This document shows, piece by piece, positions 24,576 to 33,166 of a stretch of DNA of 64,000 nucleotides. Every line of letters starts with the position of its first letter. Within the stretch, counting starts at the first letter, position 1. The stretch is from Hymenobacter latericoloratus (lineage in GTDB: Bacteria > Bacteroidota > Bacteroidia > Cytophagales > Hymenobacteraceae). Where the stretch lies: assembly GCF_014199535.1 (NCBI RefSeq), contig NZ_JACHNV010000003.1, positions 236,724-300,723 of the forward strand, read 5' to 3'. The position numbers and the translations under genes are program-made. Below the pieces are notes generated by a model. The model was not told the DNA's origin and made no database searches. It worked only from the letters and a program-made list of their open reading frames with translations.

Positions 24576-27500
24576 CTAAAACTCCACGACTTCCTGCGTA
24601 TCAAAATAGTACAGCACGCACCGCACCTGCTCGTAGCCGAGCTGCCGGAACAGTTGGGCGTAACGCTGCAGGGGCTGGCGGTGGTGCGGTTCGGGCGGAG
24701 GCGCCTTAAAGTCGATGAGCGTAACCAGGCGGCCGGTGGTTTCAAACACGATGCGGTCGGGCTTGTAGTCCTGCTTGCGCGTGCCGCCCACCAGAATTTC
24801 CCGCTCGGCCTCGGCCTCTACCTGGGCGCTAAAGTAGTGGGCCATTCGGGGGTGCTTCGTTACCTCGTGCAAGCGGCGCAGCAGCTCCGGCCGCTCGCGG
24901 GTACTCACCAGGCCCTCGGCCACCAGTTGCGCCGCCACCCGATCAATCTCCGAGGCGCGCTTCACCCGGCGCAGGGCGTAGTGCAGCTTACGGTTCCACT
25001 CGCGCTGGGCCTGCTGGTCATTAAAGTCGAACACCGTGTTGGCGTGCTGCTTCAGGCGCAGGCGTTCCTCCCAGGGCGTACTGGTCAGATTATGAAGGGG
25101 TAGGGAGTTATCGGTAGGAGCTTCCTGGGTTTTGAATGCAGGCACGAAGCCCTGGGCGTCGGCCAGCACGTAGGCCATCTGCTCGTCGTGCCAGTGGCCG
25201 GTGCTCAGCAGGTAGCGGTGCAGCAGCTCGGCTACGGTTTTGGCCGGCTCGGGCGGGGTAGGGGCGTCGACGTCCTTCGCGGCTTTCACCGGCCGGGGCT
25301 TGCGGCTAATGGCATAGAGGCGGTGCCGGGGTCGGGTAAAGGCCACATACAACATGTTCAGGCCTTCCAGAAACGTTTTTTCAACCTCCTCGGTGTACTG
25401 GCCGGCCAGCGGCGTGTGCAGCAGGGCCTGGGTTTGTGGTAGCACCACCACGGCCGGCATCTGGGCCAGCGGCTTGGCGGCCGCATCGGCCAGGCGGCCC
25501 CACAGCAAGGTGCCCATGTACGGTTTCAGCGACCAGTCGGCGAAGGGTACAATCACCACGCCGTAGTCGAGGCCCTTGGCTTTGTGCACCGTCGTGATGG
25601 TAATGGCGTCGCGGCCGGCGGGGGCGTTGATGCTGAGGCTGCTTTTGCGCTGGTCCCAGTAAGTCAGGAAGTTGTTGAGGTTATTGCCAAAGCGCAGGCT
25701 ATACTCCAGGGTCAAGTCCAGAAACCGGAAGAGATACTCCTGTTCCGCTTCCCGGCGCAGCAGCCCAAACAGCCCAATCAGGCGCTCGGTCAGCTCGTAG
25801 AGGCCCAGGTTGCCGGTTTCCTGCTCCTGCACGTCGTAGCCCAGGGCGCGCAGCTCATCAAAAAACGGCCGCGCCGACTCGTGGTTGGCCAGCGCCGACC
25901 ACTTGCGGGCCCGCTCGGGGGTAGGGGCCTGGTGGCGTACTACCCTGTCAACGAGCAGCAGAGCCTCGGCCCGGGCCAGCGTGTCGGCGGGCTGGTTGAG
26001 CACCCGAAACAAGGCCACCAGCAGGTTCACAACCTCCGCAAACTCTAATGACAGAGAGTCGGCCGAAATAATATCGTAGCCCCGCTCTTTCAGAAACTTG
26101 GCTACCCGGCGGCTTTGGTCGCGGCGGCGGCAGAGCACGGCCACGTCCTGCAGGCGGAAGCCATCGGCCAGGGCTTTTTCCACCAGCTGCAGCGTGAGGT
26201 AGAGGGTGCTTTCGGTATAATCCAGCGTCTGGCCCGTGAGGTAGCCCGGCAGCAGCGCCGGCGTGTAGGTGCCCAGGGCCGCATCGTAGCGGCAGGCCGG
26301 GGCCTCGTCCTCCGTGAACAGCAGCTCCACGTGGCCTCCGGCCTGAGCTGATGCCGACTCCGGGCCCCGCTGCACAAAGGCCGCATCATAAATGCCCTGC
26401 ACCAGGGGCAGGGCCTCATGGGTGGCACTGACGTGAGTAAAAAAAGCGTTATTGAACCCGATGATGGCCGGGGCCGAGCGGTAGTTGGTGTTCAGGCTGG
26501 CCGCCTCCAGGCTCGGGTCGAGGGTTTGGTAGCGCAGGGCCAGCAAGTCGCGCAATTCTTCGTCGGCGGCCTTGTTATACAGGTGCTGGGTCTGGTTCTG
26601 GTGCAGACGCAGAATCTGCTCCATTTCGCCACCCCGCCAGCGGTAAATGGCTTGTTTGGCGTCGCCCACGGCCAGGCTGAGCTGCCCGCCGGCCACGGCA
26701 TTTTCTACCAGCGGCAGCAGGTTGTTCCACTGCAGCACGGAGGTGTCCTGAAACTCATCAATCAGCAGATGCAGATACTTTTCGCCCATGCGCTCATACA
26801 GAAACGGCACCGGCTCGCGCAGCACAATCTGGGCAATGCGGCGGTTGAACTCGGCAATCAGCACTACCCCCCGGTCGCGGCTCAACTGATCCACCGATTT
26901 GCTCAGCTCGCTCAGCAGGCTTACCTGAAACAGGTAGGGTAGCATGCCCGTCACCAGCAGGTAATCGGGCAGCAGCGTCGCGCGGAGCTTTTCCACCAGC
27001 TCGTAGGCCGAGAGCAGGGCCGGCTTCACGGCGTCCACGCGGGCCTTGTCGGCGGCGGTTTTCACCTTGCCGCTGTACCACTTGTCCTGCTCCACGGTGG
27101 CCCGCACGTAGGAGTTGGCCTCTTTTTCGGGCTGCAAACGTTCTTCCCACTTGGTGAGGTAGCCCAGCAAGCCGCTGCGGCCCTGGTAGAGGTCCGAGTC
27201 GGTTACGCCAGCCGTGTCCACGGCCTCCTGGGCTACCTGCGCTACCTGGCGGAAGGCATCCTCAATCTCGGCTTTGCGCTGACGCAGGGCCTCGTGCAGG
27301 CGGCGGTAGTCCTGCATACTCAGCTTCTGCAGTTGCTCTACGGCCTCGTGCACCGGCTCGCTGAGCAGGAACTGCCCGAATTCCACCAGCTCTTCGGGCA
27401 GGTTGTTCCAGCTGCGGCCTTCCTCGGCCTTGCTCAGGGCAAAATCGGAAATGGTGCGGGAGAGCAGCCGGGCGTTCGGGTCGCGGTTCACGCGGTCCAG

Positions 27501-27989
27501 CAGCAGGGCCACGGCGCTCTGCAGCACGGTGGCGCTGTCCAGCTCTACCTCAAAGGTGGCGGGCAGGCCCAGCTCCCGGGTAAAGGCCGTCACGATGCGC
27601 TGCACAAAGGAGTCGATGGTGCTGACCGCGAAATCGGCGTAGTGGTAAAGTACCAGCCTAAAGGTGCGCGCTGCCCGCTCCCGCAGCACTTGCTGCCGCT
27701 CCGGGGGGGTAGGGAGGTAGGCCAGTTGCCCCTCGGCGGCTAGTTCCTCGGCAATATCGGTCAGCAGCGGGTCGGTTTGGCCTTCCGGCAGTTGGGCAAA
27801 CCGGCGCAGGGCCCCGATGATGCGCTGCTTCATCTCGCCGGCCGCATCGTTGGTGAACGTAATGGCCAGAATCCGCTTGAAGTACGAGGCGTCATCCGTA
27901 CCCAGCGCCAGCTTCAGATATTCCTTGGTGAGCTGATAGGTTTTGCCGGAGCCGGCGGAAGAGGAGTAAATGCGGAAGGTGGCGGGCAT
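24576..27989 (-). CDS. addA: AddA-like UvrD-family helicase-nuclease
   Basis: A 1137-aa superfamily 1 helicase of the AddA/RecB type. Motifs in order: Walker A SSAGSGKTYQLT near residue 9, TFTNDAAGEMK (Ia), LLIDEFQDTSVLQW (II), VGDAKQAIYRWRGG (III), TTVHKAKGLDYGVVI (V), and VAFTRPRHRLY (VI). The C-terminal ~100 residues carry a nuclease: KPDRIVFE and VTLIDFKA (D...DxK), so both Add subunits have nuclease sites as in AddAB rather than RecBCD. Start at 27989 (MPATFRIYSSSAGSGKT). It acts in end resection for recombination together with the AddB-like protein. Confidence 0.88.
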   Translation of the reverse strand: MPATFRIYSSSAGSGKTYQLTKEYLKLALGTDDASYFKRILAITFTNDAAGEMKQRIIGALRRFAQLPEGQTDPLLTDIAEELAAEGQLAYLPTPPERQQVLRERAARTFRLVLYHYADFAVSTIDSFVQRIVTAFTRELGLPATFEVELDSATVLQSAVALLLDRVNRDPNARLLSRTISDFALSKAEEGRSWNNLPEELVEFGQFLLSEPVHEAVEQLQKLSMQDYRRLHEALRQRKAEIEDAFRQVAQVAQEAVDTAGVTDSDLYQGRSGLLGYLTKWEERLQPEKEANSYVRATVEQDKWYSGKVKTAADKARVDAVKPALLSAYELVEKLRATLLPDYLLVTGMLPYLFQVSLLSELSKSVDQLSRDRGVVLIAEFNRRIAQIVLREPVPFLYERMGEKYLHLLIDEFQDTSVLQWNNLLPLVENAVAGGQLSLAVGDAKQAIYRWRGGEMEQILRLHQNQTQHLYNKAADEELRDLLALRYQTLDPSLEAASLNTNYRSAPAIIGFNNAFFTHVSATHEALPLVQGIYDAAFVQRGPESASAQAGGHVELLFTEDEAPACRYDAALGTYTPALLPGYLTGQTLDYTESTLYLTLQLVEKALADGFRLQDVAVLCRRRDQSRRVAKFLKERGYDIISADSLSLEFAEVVNLLVALFRVLNQPADTLARAEALLLVDRVVRHQAPTPERARKWSALANHESARPFFDELRALGYDVQEQETGNLGLYELTERLIGLFGLLRREAEQEYLFRFLDLTLEYSLRFGNNLNNFLTYWDQRKSSLSINAPAGRDAITITTVHKAKGLDYGVVIVPFADWSLKPYMGTLLWGRLADAAAKPLAQMPAVVVLPQTQALLHTPLAGQYTEEVEKTFLEGLNMLYVAFTRPRHRLYAISRKPRPVKAAKDVDAPTPPEPAKTVAELLHRYLLSTGHWHDEQMAYVLADAQGFVPAFKTQEAPTDNSLPLHNLTSTPWEERLRLKQHANTVFDFNDQQAQREWNRKLHYALRRVKRASEIDRVAAQLVAEGLVSTRERPELLRRLHEVTKHPRMAHYFSAQVEAEAEREILVGGTRKQDYKPDRIVFETTGRLVTLIDFKAPPPEPHHRQPLQRYAQLFRQLGYEQVRCVLYYFDTQEVVEF

Positions 27990-28054
27990 TGGGGTATTGA
28001 CAGGGGGTAGAAGACGGATAATCAAGTAGATACCCGCCTCCACGCATCGAAAGA

Positions 28055-28762
28055 CTAATCTTCTTTCTCCGGAGTAGTCACCGGAATCTGGTTTTCGACA
28101 ACTATTCTGTTGGCACCGGCCCGCTGAATCATAACCTGCTTGCCAACTTCGGCCAGGTTACGGCTCTCGTAAATCTTCATGGCCGTGGAAACGTCAATGG
28201 CCTGCCGGGTTTGCTCGTCCAGGTCGAAGGTGAGCGTGATGAAATTCAGGTGTACCCCCAGTGGCTCCAGCGCCTTGTTCGACTGCACCAGCAGGCTGTT
28301 CTCAATTTCAGCCTGGTCCAGCTCCACAATATCTTCTGTCAGGAATAAGGCTTTGCTTACGTCGCGGATTCGCTTGTCAATCACCATATTTTCCGCGCCT
28401 TCAAACGCGGCCGGGCTGAGGGCCTCGTTGCTGTCTGCCTGGGCGTTGGCTTTGCCCAGGTATTTGGCTTGCCGGATGAAAGCCAGCGGCTTGGTAATCG
28501 AATAATCGTAGTCGATGTGCACGGAGGCGCGAACCCGGTCCTTTAGATTGGTTACAAACTTACTGTCGCCTTGCATCGGGAAATTGGGGATAACCACCTT
28601 CATATAGCACGGATTCATAGCCCCCTTGGGCACGGCGTCTCCCGCCGGAATCTGGCTCCAGCTCATGCCACAGTCGTCAGATACCAGCACCTGCTGATTT
28701 GATTTGGCGTAGCTGCAGCCGGCCAGCCAGCCGGCTGTTAGTAGGGTAGAAAGTGCGCGCAT
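28055..28762 (-). CDS. SPFH/Band-7-like lipoprotein
   Basis: A 235-aa lipoprotein (lipobox LAGC at about residue 15) with an SPFH/prohibitin-like core: VRASVHIDYDYSITKPLAF, a helical region with RIRDVSKALFLTEDIVELDQ, and the LEPLGVHLNFITLTFDLDEQ strand-turn typical of Band-7 proteins, followed by a coiled coil. Start taken at 28762; an ATG 33 bases upstream is also in frame. SPFH domains usually form membrane-associated oligomers; a lipid anchor in place of a transmembrane helix is the notable point. Function not known. Confidence 0.75.
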   Translation of the reverse strand: MRALSTLLTAGWLAGCSYAKSNQQVLVSDDCGMSWSQIPAGDAVPKGAMNPCYMKVVIPNFPMQGDSKFVTNLKDRVRASVHIDYDYSITKPLAFIRQAKYLGKANAQADSNEALSPAAFEGAENMVIDKRIRDVSKALFLTEDIVELDQAEIENSLLVQSNKALEPLGVHLNFITLTFDLDEQTRQAIDVSTAMKIYESRNLAEVGKQVMIQRAGANRIVVENQIPVTTPEKED

Positions 28763-28831
28763 AAAGCCGGAAGTGAAATAAGAGATGAAGTGCATATCTA
28801 AGGTAGGAAGAAGTCGTAGAGCCAACCCAAT

Positions 28832-29251
28832 CTACACCGGCCCCCACAGCCGCGCCACCACGTCCGCTTCTATCCGCACGGGCCGTTTGGTGGCAGGGTC
28901 AAGCAGCACCCACTGAGTTTCCGCCTCGCAGAGCAGCTTGCCATCTTGGGCCCGCTCGATGCGCACAAAGCGCTGGCACTGGGCCCCGCGCACTTCCCCA
29001 ATCCAGGTAGTACAGCGCAGCTCCTCGCCCAGCAGGGCCGGGTGGCGGTACTGCACCCGGTGCTCGCGCACCACCCAGATATACTGTTCCCGCTCGCCGG
29101 GGGGGTAGGCCGTCAGCCAGTGGGCCCCGGCCGTATCTTGCACCCAGCGCACGTACTGCACGTTGTTCACGTGGTTTAGCTCGTCGATGTCCTGGGGCTG
29201 AACCGTGAGGAGGCGGGAAAAGCGAAAGGCGGCGGCAGAAGGTGTTTCCAT
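28832..29251 (-). CDS. Acyl-CoA thioesterase, hotdog fold
   Basis: A 139-aa 4HBT/FatA-like hotdog thioesterase. The conserved DIDELNHVNNVQYVRWVQD places the catalytic Asp and Asn on the hot-dog helix; REHRVQYRHPALLGEELRC and FVRIERAQDGKLLCEAETQW form the following strands. The predicted action is hydrolysis of acyl-CoA or acyl-ACP. Start at 29251 (METPSAAAFRFSR), with an in-frame ATG three codons upstream. Confidence 0.88.
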   Translation of the reverse strand: METPSAAAFRFSRLLTVQPQDIDELNHVNNVQYVRWVQDTAGAHWLTAYPPGEREQYIWVVREHRVQYRHPALLGEELRCTTWIGEVRGAQCQRFVRIERAQDGKLLCEAETQWVLLDPATKRPVRIEADVVARLWGPV

Positions 29252-29569
29252 GGAGCACAAATGTACCAGGCGCGCCCGAACACGAACGCCAATACAGGCG
29301 GGCTTCCGACAAAATAAAAGCCGAAATGCGTGAGCTGGTCAGGTTGTAGTAAGTTGATAAAAAGATACTTGGCTGCTGAACGGGGAAGATGCGCTTGCCT
29401 GTGCGCGTAGTATTTCTTCGTGCATAAGGTATTCCACATCTAAAATATCCGTGTATATTTGAGCAGAATAAGAAAACGCGGTTTCACCGTCCTGTTGAGT
29501 ACTTCCGTAAGGGAGGGAAAGCAGAGTTGAGTGCGCTTTCCTAACAAAACATCCATCATCACCAGTACC

Positions 29570-29761
29570 ATGCAGACAGGAACTGTAAAATTCTTCAACG
29601 AAACCAAAGGTTTCGGCTTCATCAAAGTTGACGAAACCGGCGAAGACGTATTCGTGCACGTAACCGAGTGCATCGACGAAATCCGCGACAAAGACAAAGT
29701 GGAATTTGAAATTGCTCAAGGCCGCAAAGGCCCGAACGCCGTGAAAGTGAAACTGGCTTAG
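29570..29761 (+). CDS. cspA: Cold-shock protein
   Basis: A 63-aa single cold-shock domain. Both RNA-binding motifs are intact: KGFGFI (RNP1) and VFVHV (RNP2). The length is typical of CspA proteins, which melt RNA structure at low temperature. Start at 29570 (MQTGTVKFFNETKG). A TATATTTG box at 29454-29461 is the likely -7 promoter element, which would leave a leader of about 100 bases, in line with cold-shock mRNAs. Followed by a strong terminator and then a DEAD-box helicase. Confidence 0.95.
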   Translation: MQTGTVKFFNETKGFGFIKVDETGEDVFVHVTECIDEIRDKDKVEFEIAQGRKGPNAVKVKLA

Positions 29762-29789
29762 TCCAGCATCCTTCCCCGGATATCTTTAG

Positions 29790-29822
29790 AAAAGCAGGCT
29801 CCTGAAGAGCCTGCTTTTTTTA
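29790..29822 (+). terminator. Rho-independent terminator of cspA
   Basis: Stem aaaagcaggctc / gagcctgctttt with a five-base loop, running into a T tract, 28 bases after the cold-shock stop codon. Confidence 0.9.
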
Positions 29823-29965
29823 TGCCCTGCCAGGAGTTGGGGCCGGGGCAGGGGGTAGGAAATGGCAAGCTGCCCGGCCGCCGACCGGGGGTAGTTGCCC
29901 AGGCTTTGGTGTACTGCGCCCCGGATGATCTTATGCCATGGCTGGCCTTTTTCATTATTTCTGCG

Positions 29966-29973
29966 TAGCTTTG
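29966..29973 (+). promoter_or_regulatory. Putative -7 element upstream of DEAD-box helicase
   Basis: TAGCTTTG matches the TAnnTTTG consensus. The -33 region is only T-rich, not a clear TTTG. If used, the helicase mRNA has a leader of roughly 175 bases, which fills most of the 330-bp gap between the two cold-shock genes. No ORF was supported in that gap. Confidence 0.4.
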
Positions 29974-30152
29974 CACCCGCATTTGAGAACGGCCACGTTC
30001 CGCGCAGCTTAAGAGCTGCCTGTAAGAAACCTGTTGGGCCGGCTTTATCTTCCGTCCGTTGCTTCCGTCACTTGTCGTTGTGTTGAGTGGGAGAAGAGCG
30101 TCGCTGAATCCGCTGTTTTCAGAGCTACAGTCTCCACTCCATCAACACAGAC

Positions 30153-32096
30153 ATGGAAAACGAAAAGGAAAAAATGAAATTCAGTGAGCTGACCCTCTCT
30201 GAAGAAATGCAGCGCGCCATCTCGGAAGTGGGCTACGAGGAAGCCTCGCCCATTCAGGCCGGCGCCATTCCCGTGCTGCTCTCCGGCCGCGACGTAATCG
30301 GACAGGCCCAAACGGGCACCGGTAAAACCGCCGCCTTCTCCATCCCCGCCATTGAGCTGATTGATACCGACTCGCGGGAGGTGCAGGCCCTGGTGCTGTG
30401 CCCTACCCGCGAGCTGGCCGTGCAGGTTTCCGGCGAAATTCAGAAGCTGGGCAAGTACAAGCGCGGCCTCTCGGTAGTGCCGATTTACGGCGGCTCTTCT
30501 TACGACCGGCAGTTCCGCGCCCTGGAGCGCGGCGTGCAGATTGTAATTGGTACGCCCGGCCGCGTTATGGACCACATCGAGCGCGGCACCCTGAAGCTGG
30601 ACGCCTGCAAGATGATCATCCTGGATGAGGCCGATGAAATGCTGGACATGGGCTTCCGCGACGACATCGAAACGGTGCTCAAGCAGATGCCCGAAGAGCG
30701 CCAGACGGTGTTCTTCTCCGCTACCATGAGCAAGCCCATCATGGAGCTGACCAAGCGCTACCAGACCGAGCCTCAGATCGTGAAGGTAAACCATCAGGAA
30801 ATGACGGTTACCAACATCGAGCAGGCCTACTTTGAGGTGCGCGGCCCCCAGAAAAAAGACGTGCTGACCCGCCTCATCGACATGTACAACATCAAGTCGG
30901 GCATCGTCTTCGCCAACACGAAGCGCATGGTGGACGAGATTGTGGGTGACCTGCAAGCCAAAGGCTACTTTGCCGAAGGCCTGCACGGCGACATGGGCCA
31001 GCAGCAGCGCCAGAACACGCTCGATAAATTCCGCAAAGGCACCCTGGAAATTCTCGTAGCCACCGACGTAGCCGCCCGCGGCATCGACGTGGACAACGTG
31101 GAGGTAGTAGTAAACTACGACCTGCCCGCCGACGAGGAATACTACGTACACCGCATTGGCCGTACCGGCCGCGCCGGCAAGCAGGGCAAAGCCTTCACCT
31201 TCGTGAGTGGCCGCGACATCTACAAGCTGCGCGACATCATGCGCTTCACCAAGGCCACCATCAAACAGGAGCGCGTACCGTCCTTCGAAGATGTGTCGGA
31301 GGTGAAAACCACGCTCATGCTGGGCTCCATCAAGGAAGTAATTGAGAAGGGCAACCTCGACAAGTACATTGCCCGCGTGCAGCGCCTCATCGATCAGGAC
31401 CAGGAGGATGGCATCACGTCCCTGGACGTAGCAGCCGCCCTGCTGAAAATGACGATGAAGGAAGACAAGCGCGCCCAGGAAAGCCTCGACGCCAGCCGCA
31501 CCCAGGGAGCGGCCCGCCCCGGCTTCACGCGCCTGTTCGTGACCATGGGCAAAAAGGACCGGCTGCACCCCCGCGACATCGTGGACCTGATTGCCGAGAA
31601 CACCAGCCTCACCGCCGGTAAAGTAGGCGACATTGCTCTGTATGACAAGTTTAGCTTCGTGGAAGTGCCGAACGAGTTTGTGGAGGAGGTAGTGAGCCAG
31701 TTGGGCCGCAGCACCATTCAGGGCCGGCCGGTAGCCTTCAATATTGCTACCCCCCGCCAAGAGGGCGACGCTCAACAGGAAGGCGGCAACCGCGGCGGCT
31801 TCGGCGGCGACCGTCCTCGTCGGGGTCCGGGTGGCTTCGGTGGCGACCGGCGGGAAGGCGGCTTTGGCGGCAACCGTGGCGGCTCCTATGGCGGTAACCG
31901 GGGCGGCTTCGGCGGCGGCGACCGGCGCGAAGGTGGCTACGGTGGCAACCGGGGCGGTGGCTCTTACGGCGGCAACCGCGGCGGCTCCTACGGGGGCGAC
32001 CGTCGGGAAGGTGGCAGCTACGGTGGTAACCGCGGTGGCGGCAGCTACGGTGGCGGCTACAAAGGCAAGCGCGACAACGGCGGCTTCGACGAGTAA
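30153..32096 (+). CDS. deaD: DEAD-box RNA helicase with RGG-like tail
   Basis: A 647-aa RNA helicase of the DeaD/CsdA group. Motifs: [14 protein letters not shown] (Q), AQTGTGKT (I), PTRELAVQV (Ia), [11 protein letters not shown] (II), FSATMSKP (III), ARGIDVDNV and [10 protein letters not shown] (V, VI). A DbpA-like RNA-binding domain follows at about 455-530 ([20 protein letters not shown]). The last ~110 residues are Gly/Arg/Tyr-rich repeats ([14 protein letters not shown]). It unwinds structured RNA in ribosome assembly and cold adaptation; its place after the cold-shock gene fits. An ATG at codon 8 is an alternative start. Confidence 0.93.
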   Translation: MENEKEKMKFSELTLSEEMQRAISEVGYEEASPIQAGAIPVLLSGRDVIGQAQTGTGKTAAFSIPAIELIDTDSREVQALVLCPTRELAVQVSGEIQKLGKYKRGLSVVPIYGGSSYDRQFRALERGVQIVIGTPGRVMDHIERGTLKLDACKMIILDEADEMLDMGFRDDIETVLKQMPEERQTVFFSATMSKPIMELTKRYQTEPQIVKVNHQEMTVTNIEQAYFEVRGPQKKDVLTRLIDMYNIKSGIVFANTKRMVDEIVGDLQAKGYFAEGLHGDMGQQQRQNTLDKFRKGTLEILVATDVAARGIDVDNVEVVVNYDLPADEEYYVHRIGRTGRAGKQGKAFTFVSGRDIYKLRDIMRFTKATIKQERVPSFEDVSEVKTTLMLGSIKEVIEKGNLDKYIARVQRLIDQDQEDGITSLDVAAALLKMTMKEDKRAQESLDASRTQGAARPGFTRLFVTMGKKDRLHPRDIVDLIAENTSLTAGKVGDIALYDKFSFVEVPNEFVEEVVSQLGRSTIQGRPVAFNIATPRQEGDAQQEGGNRGGFGGDRPRRGPGGFGGDRREGGFGGNRGGSYGGNRGGFGGGDRREGGYGGNRGGGSYGGNRGGSYGGDRREGGSYGGNRGGGSYGGGYKGKRDNGGFDE

Positions 32097-32110
32097 GCCC
32101 TAGATTCTGG

Positions 32111-32220
32111 TGAGTGAAAGCTAACTGGTCAGATTTCAGGCAATTAGCTTCCACTCAACCCAGCCTCAAACAGAAACAGCCACGTGGTATCACGTGGCCG
32201 TTTCTGTTTGAGGCTGGGTT
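32111..32220 (+). terminator. Tandem hairpins, including a 30-bp stem
   Basis: Two consecutive inverted repeats follow the helicase stop. The first is tgagtgaaagctaa (32111-32124) with ttagcttccactca (32144-32157). The second is a 30-bp stem at 32157-32186 and 32191-32220 with a GTAT loop and one mismatch. The second is much longer than a usual terminator. Confidence 0.8.
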
Positions 32221-32277
32221 AAAATGCAGCCTGGCCGCGGGTTGAAAACTGCCCCTCAACCCGCAAAATCTTTGAGC

Positions 32278-32724
32278 TTATTTAGAAGCGTTGCGCAGGG
32301 CTTTGATTTCGTCGTGGCCTTGCTGAATGCCTTGGTATTGCTTCTCAAGAATAGACTTCAGCTGACCGGGCAGCCCTTCTGCCTTAAGCGCCGTCTGGTA
32401 GGCTTTCACGGCGTAGTCTTCGCCCCGTTCGCATTCGTTGAGAATGCTCTCCCGGCTTTTGCTGGTAATGGCCGCCTTCAGGTTGATGAAAACCCGGTGC
32501 AGGGTGCCCGTTAGCGAGCTTTCCTCTTCCACCTTAATATTGAGCTGATGCAGTTGGTCTTCAATTTCCGTAAGGTAACCGTCGCGCTGCACGGCGTACT
32601 TCTTGAACACTTCCTTCAGGTCCTGATCTTCTACGTCGGTGAGGGCTTCGGAGTAGCCTTTTTCACCGTCTTTCAGCGTTTGAACAATTTCTTTGAGCAG
32701 GGCCTGGGTTTCGTTGGCTTCCAT
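32278..32724 (-). CDS. PA2169/DUF2383 four-helix-bundle protein
   Basis: A 148-aa helical protein of the DUF2383/PA2169 family, ferritin-like in topology. Family features: LKDGEKGYSEALTDVEDQDL in helix 1, the second helix with YAVQRDGYLTEIEDQLHQL, the loop LTGTLHRVFINLKAAITSK, and SILNECERGEDYAVKAYQTA in the third. Start at 32724 (MEANETQALLKE). Members are often induced in stationary phase or stress; the role is unknown. Confidence 0.88.
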   Translation of the reverse strand: MEANETQALLKEIVQTLKDGEKGYSEALTDVEDQDLKEVFKKYAVQRDGYLTEIEDQLHQLNIKVEEESSLTGTLHRVFINLKAAITSKSRESILNECERGEDYAVKAYQTALKAEGLPGQLKSILEKQYQGIQQGHDEIKALRNASK

Positions 32725-32799
32725 GAGGAGAGTAGATTTGGGTGTTAAGGAAAGGTAGTTGTGCCTTTCTTTACTGACAAAACCCAAATCAAGTTGCAA

Positions 32800-33166
32800 G
32801 AAGTACTAAATGGATCAAGGGCGAAACTACAGGTGGGCCCCGCTGCGGATAGAGATAGAGTGTGCCCGGCAGGAGCTATACTTACCAGATATGGAATGTT
32901 TGCCCTGGTCATTCAGGGAATGAAGGCAAAGGCAAATAAAAGAAACGGTATATAGCCGGTTTTGTAAAATCCAATCTACTCAGCGGCCCATCTGGCCACG
33001 GGATTCACTGAACACGTCACTCTCCGTGCTAAGCTTGTCATTCTACTAGCGGGCGGAACCTCTGCTAACCCAGCCGTCATAATGACTTAGTGGGTAGTGG
33101 CGAACAACTGGTGGGCGCTCTAAGGGCCGCTGGCTGCTTCCCGGAACTGGGGCGCCAGGCTGCGGT
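32800..33166. other. Gap without supported gene
   Basis: A 367-bp stretch between the DUF2383 and BaiN-type genes. Short open frames exist on both strands but lack coding character, and the composition is mixed, with an AT-rich centre around 32880-32970. No convincing hairpin or repeat was seen. Confidence 0.5.

Noticed and set aside
30045..31775. 576-codon open frame antisense to the DEAD-box helicase
   Set aside because: It mirrors the helicase codons (His/Val/Ala-rich, no domain), and the sense protein has all helicase motifs.
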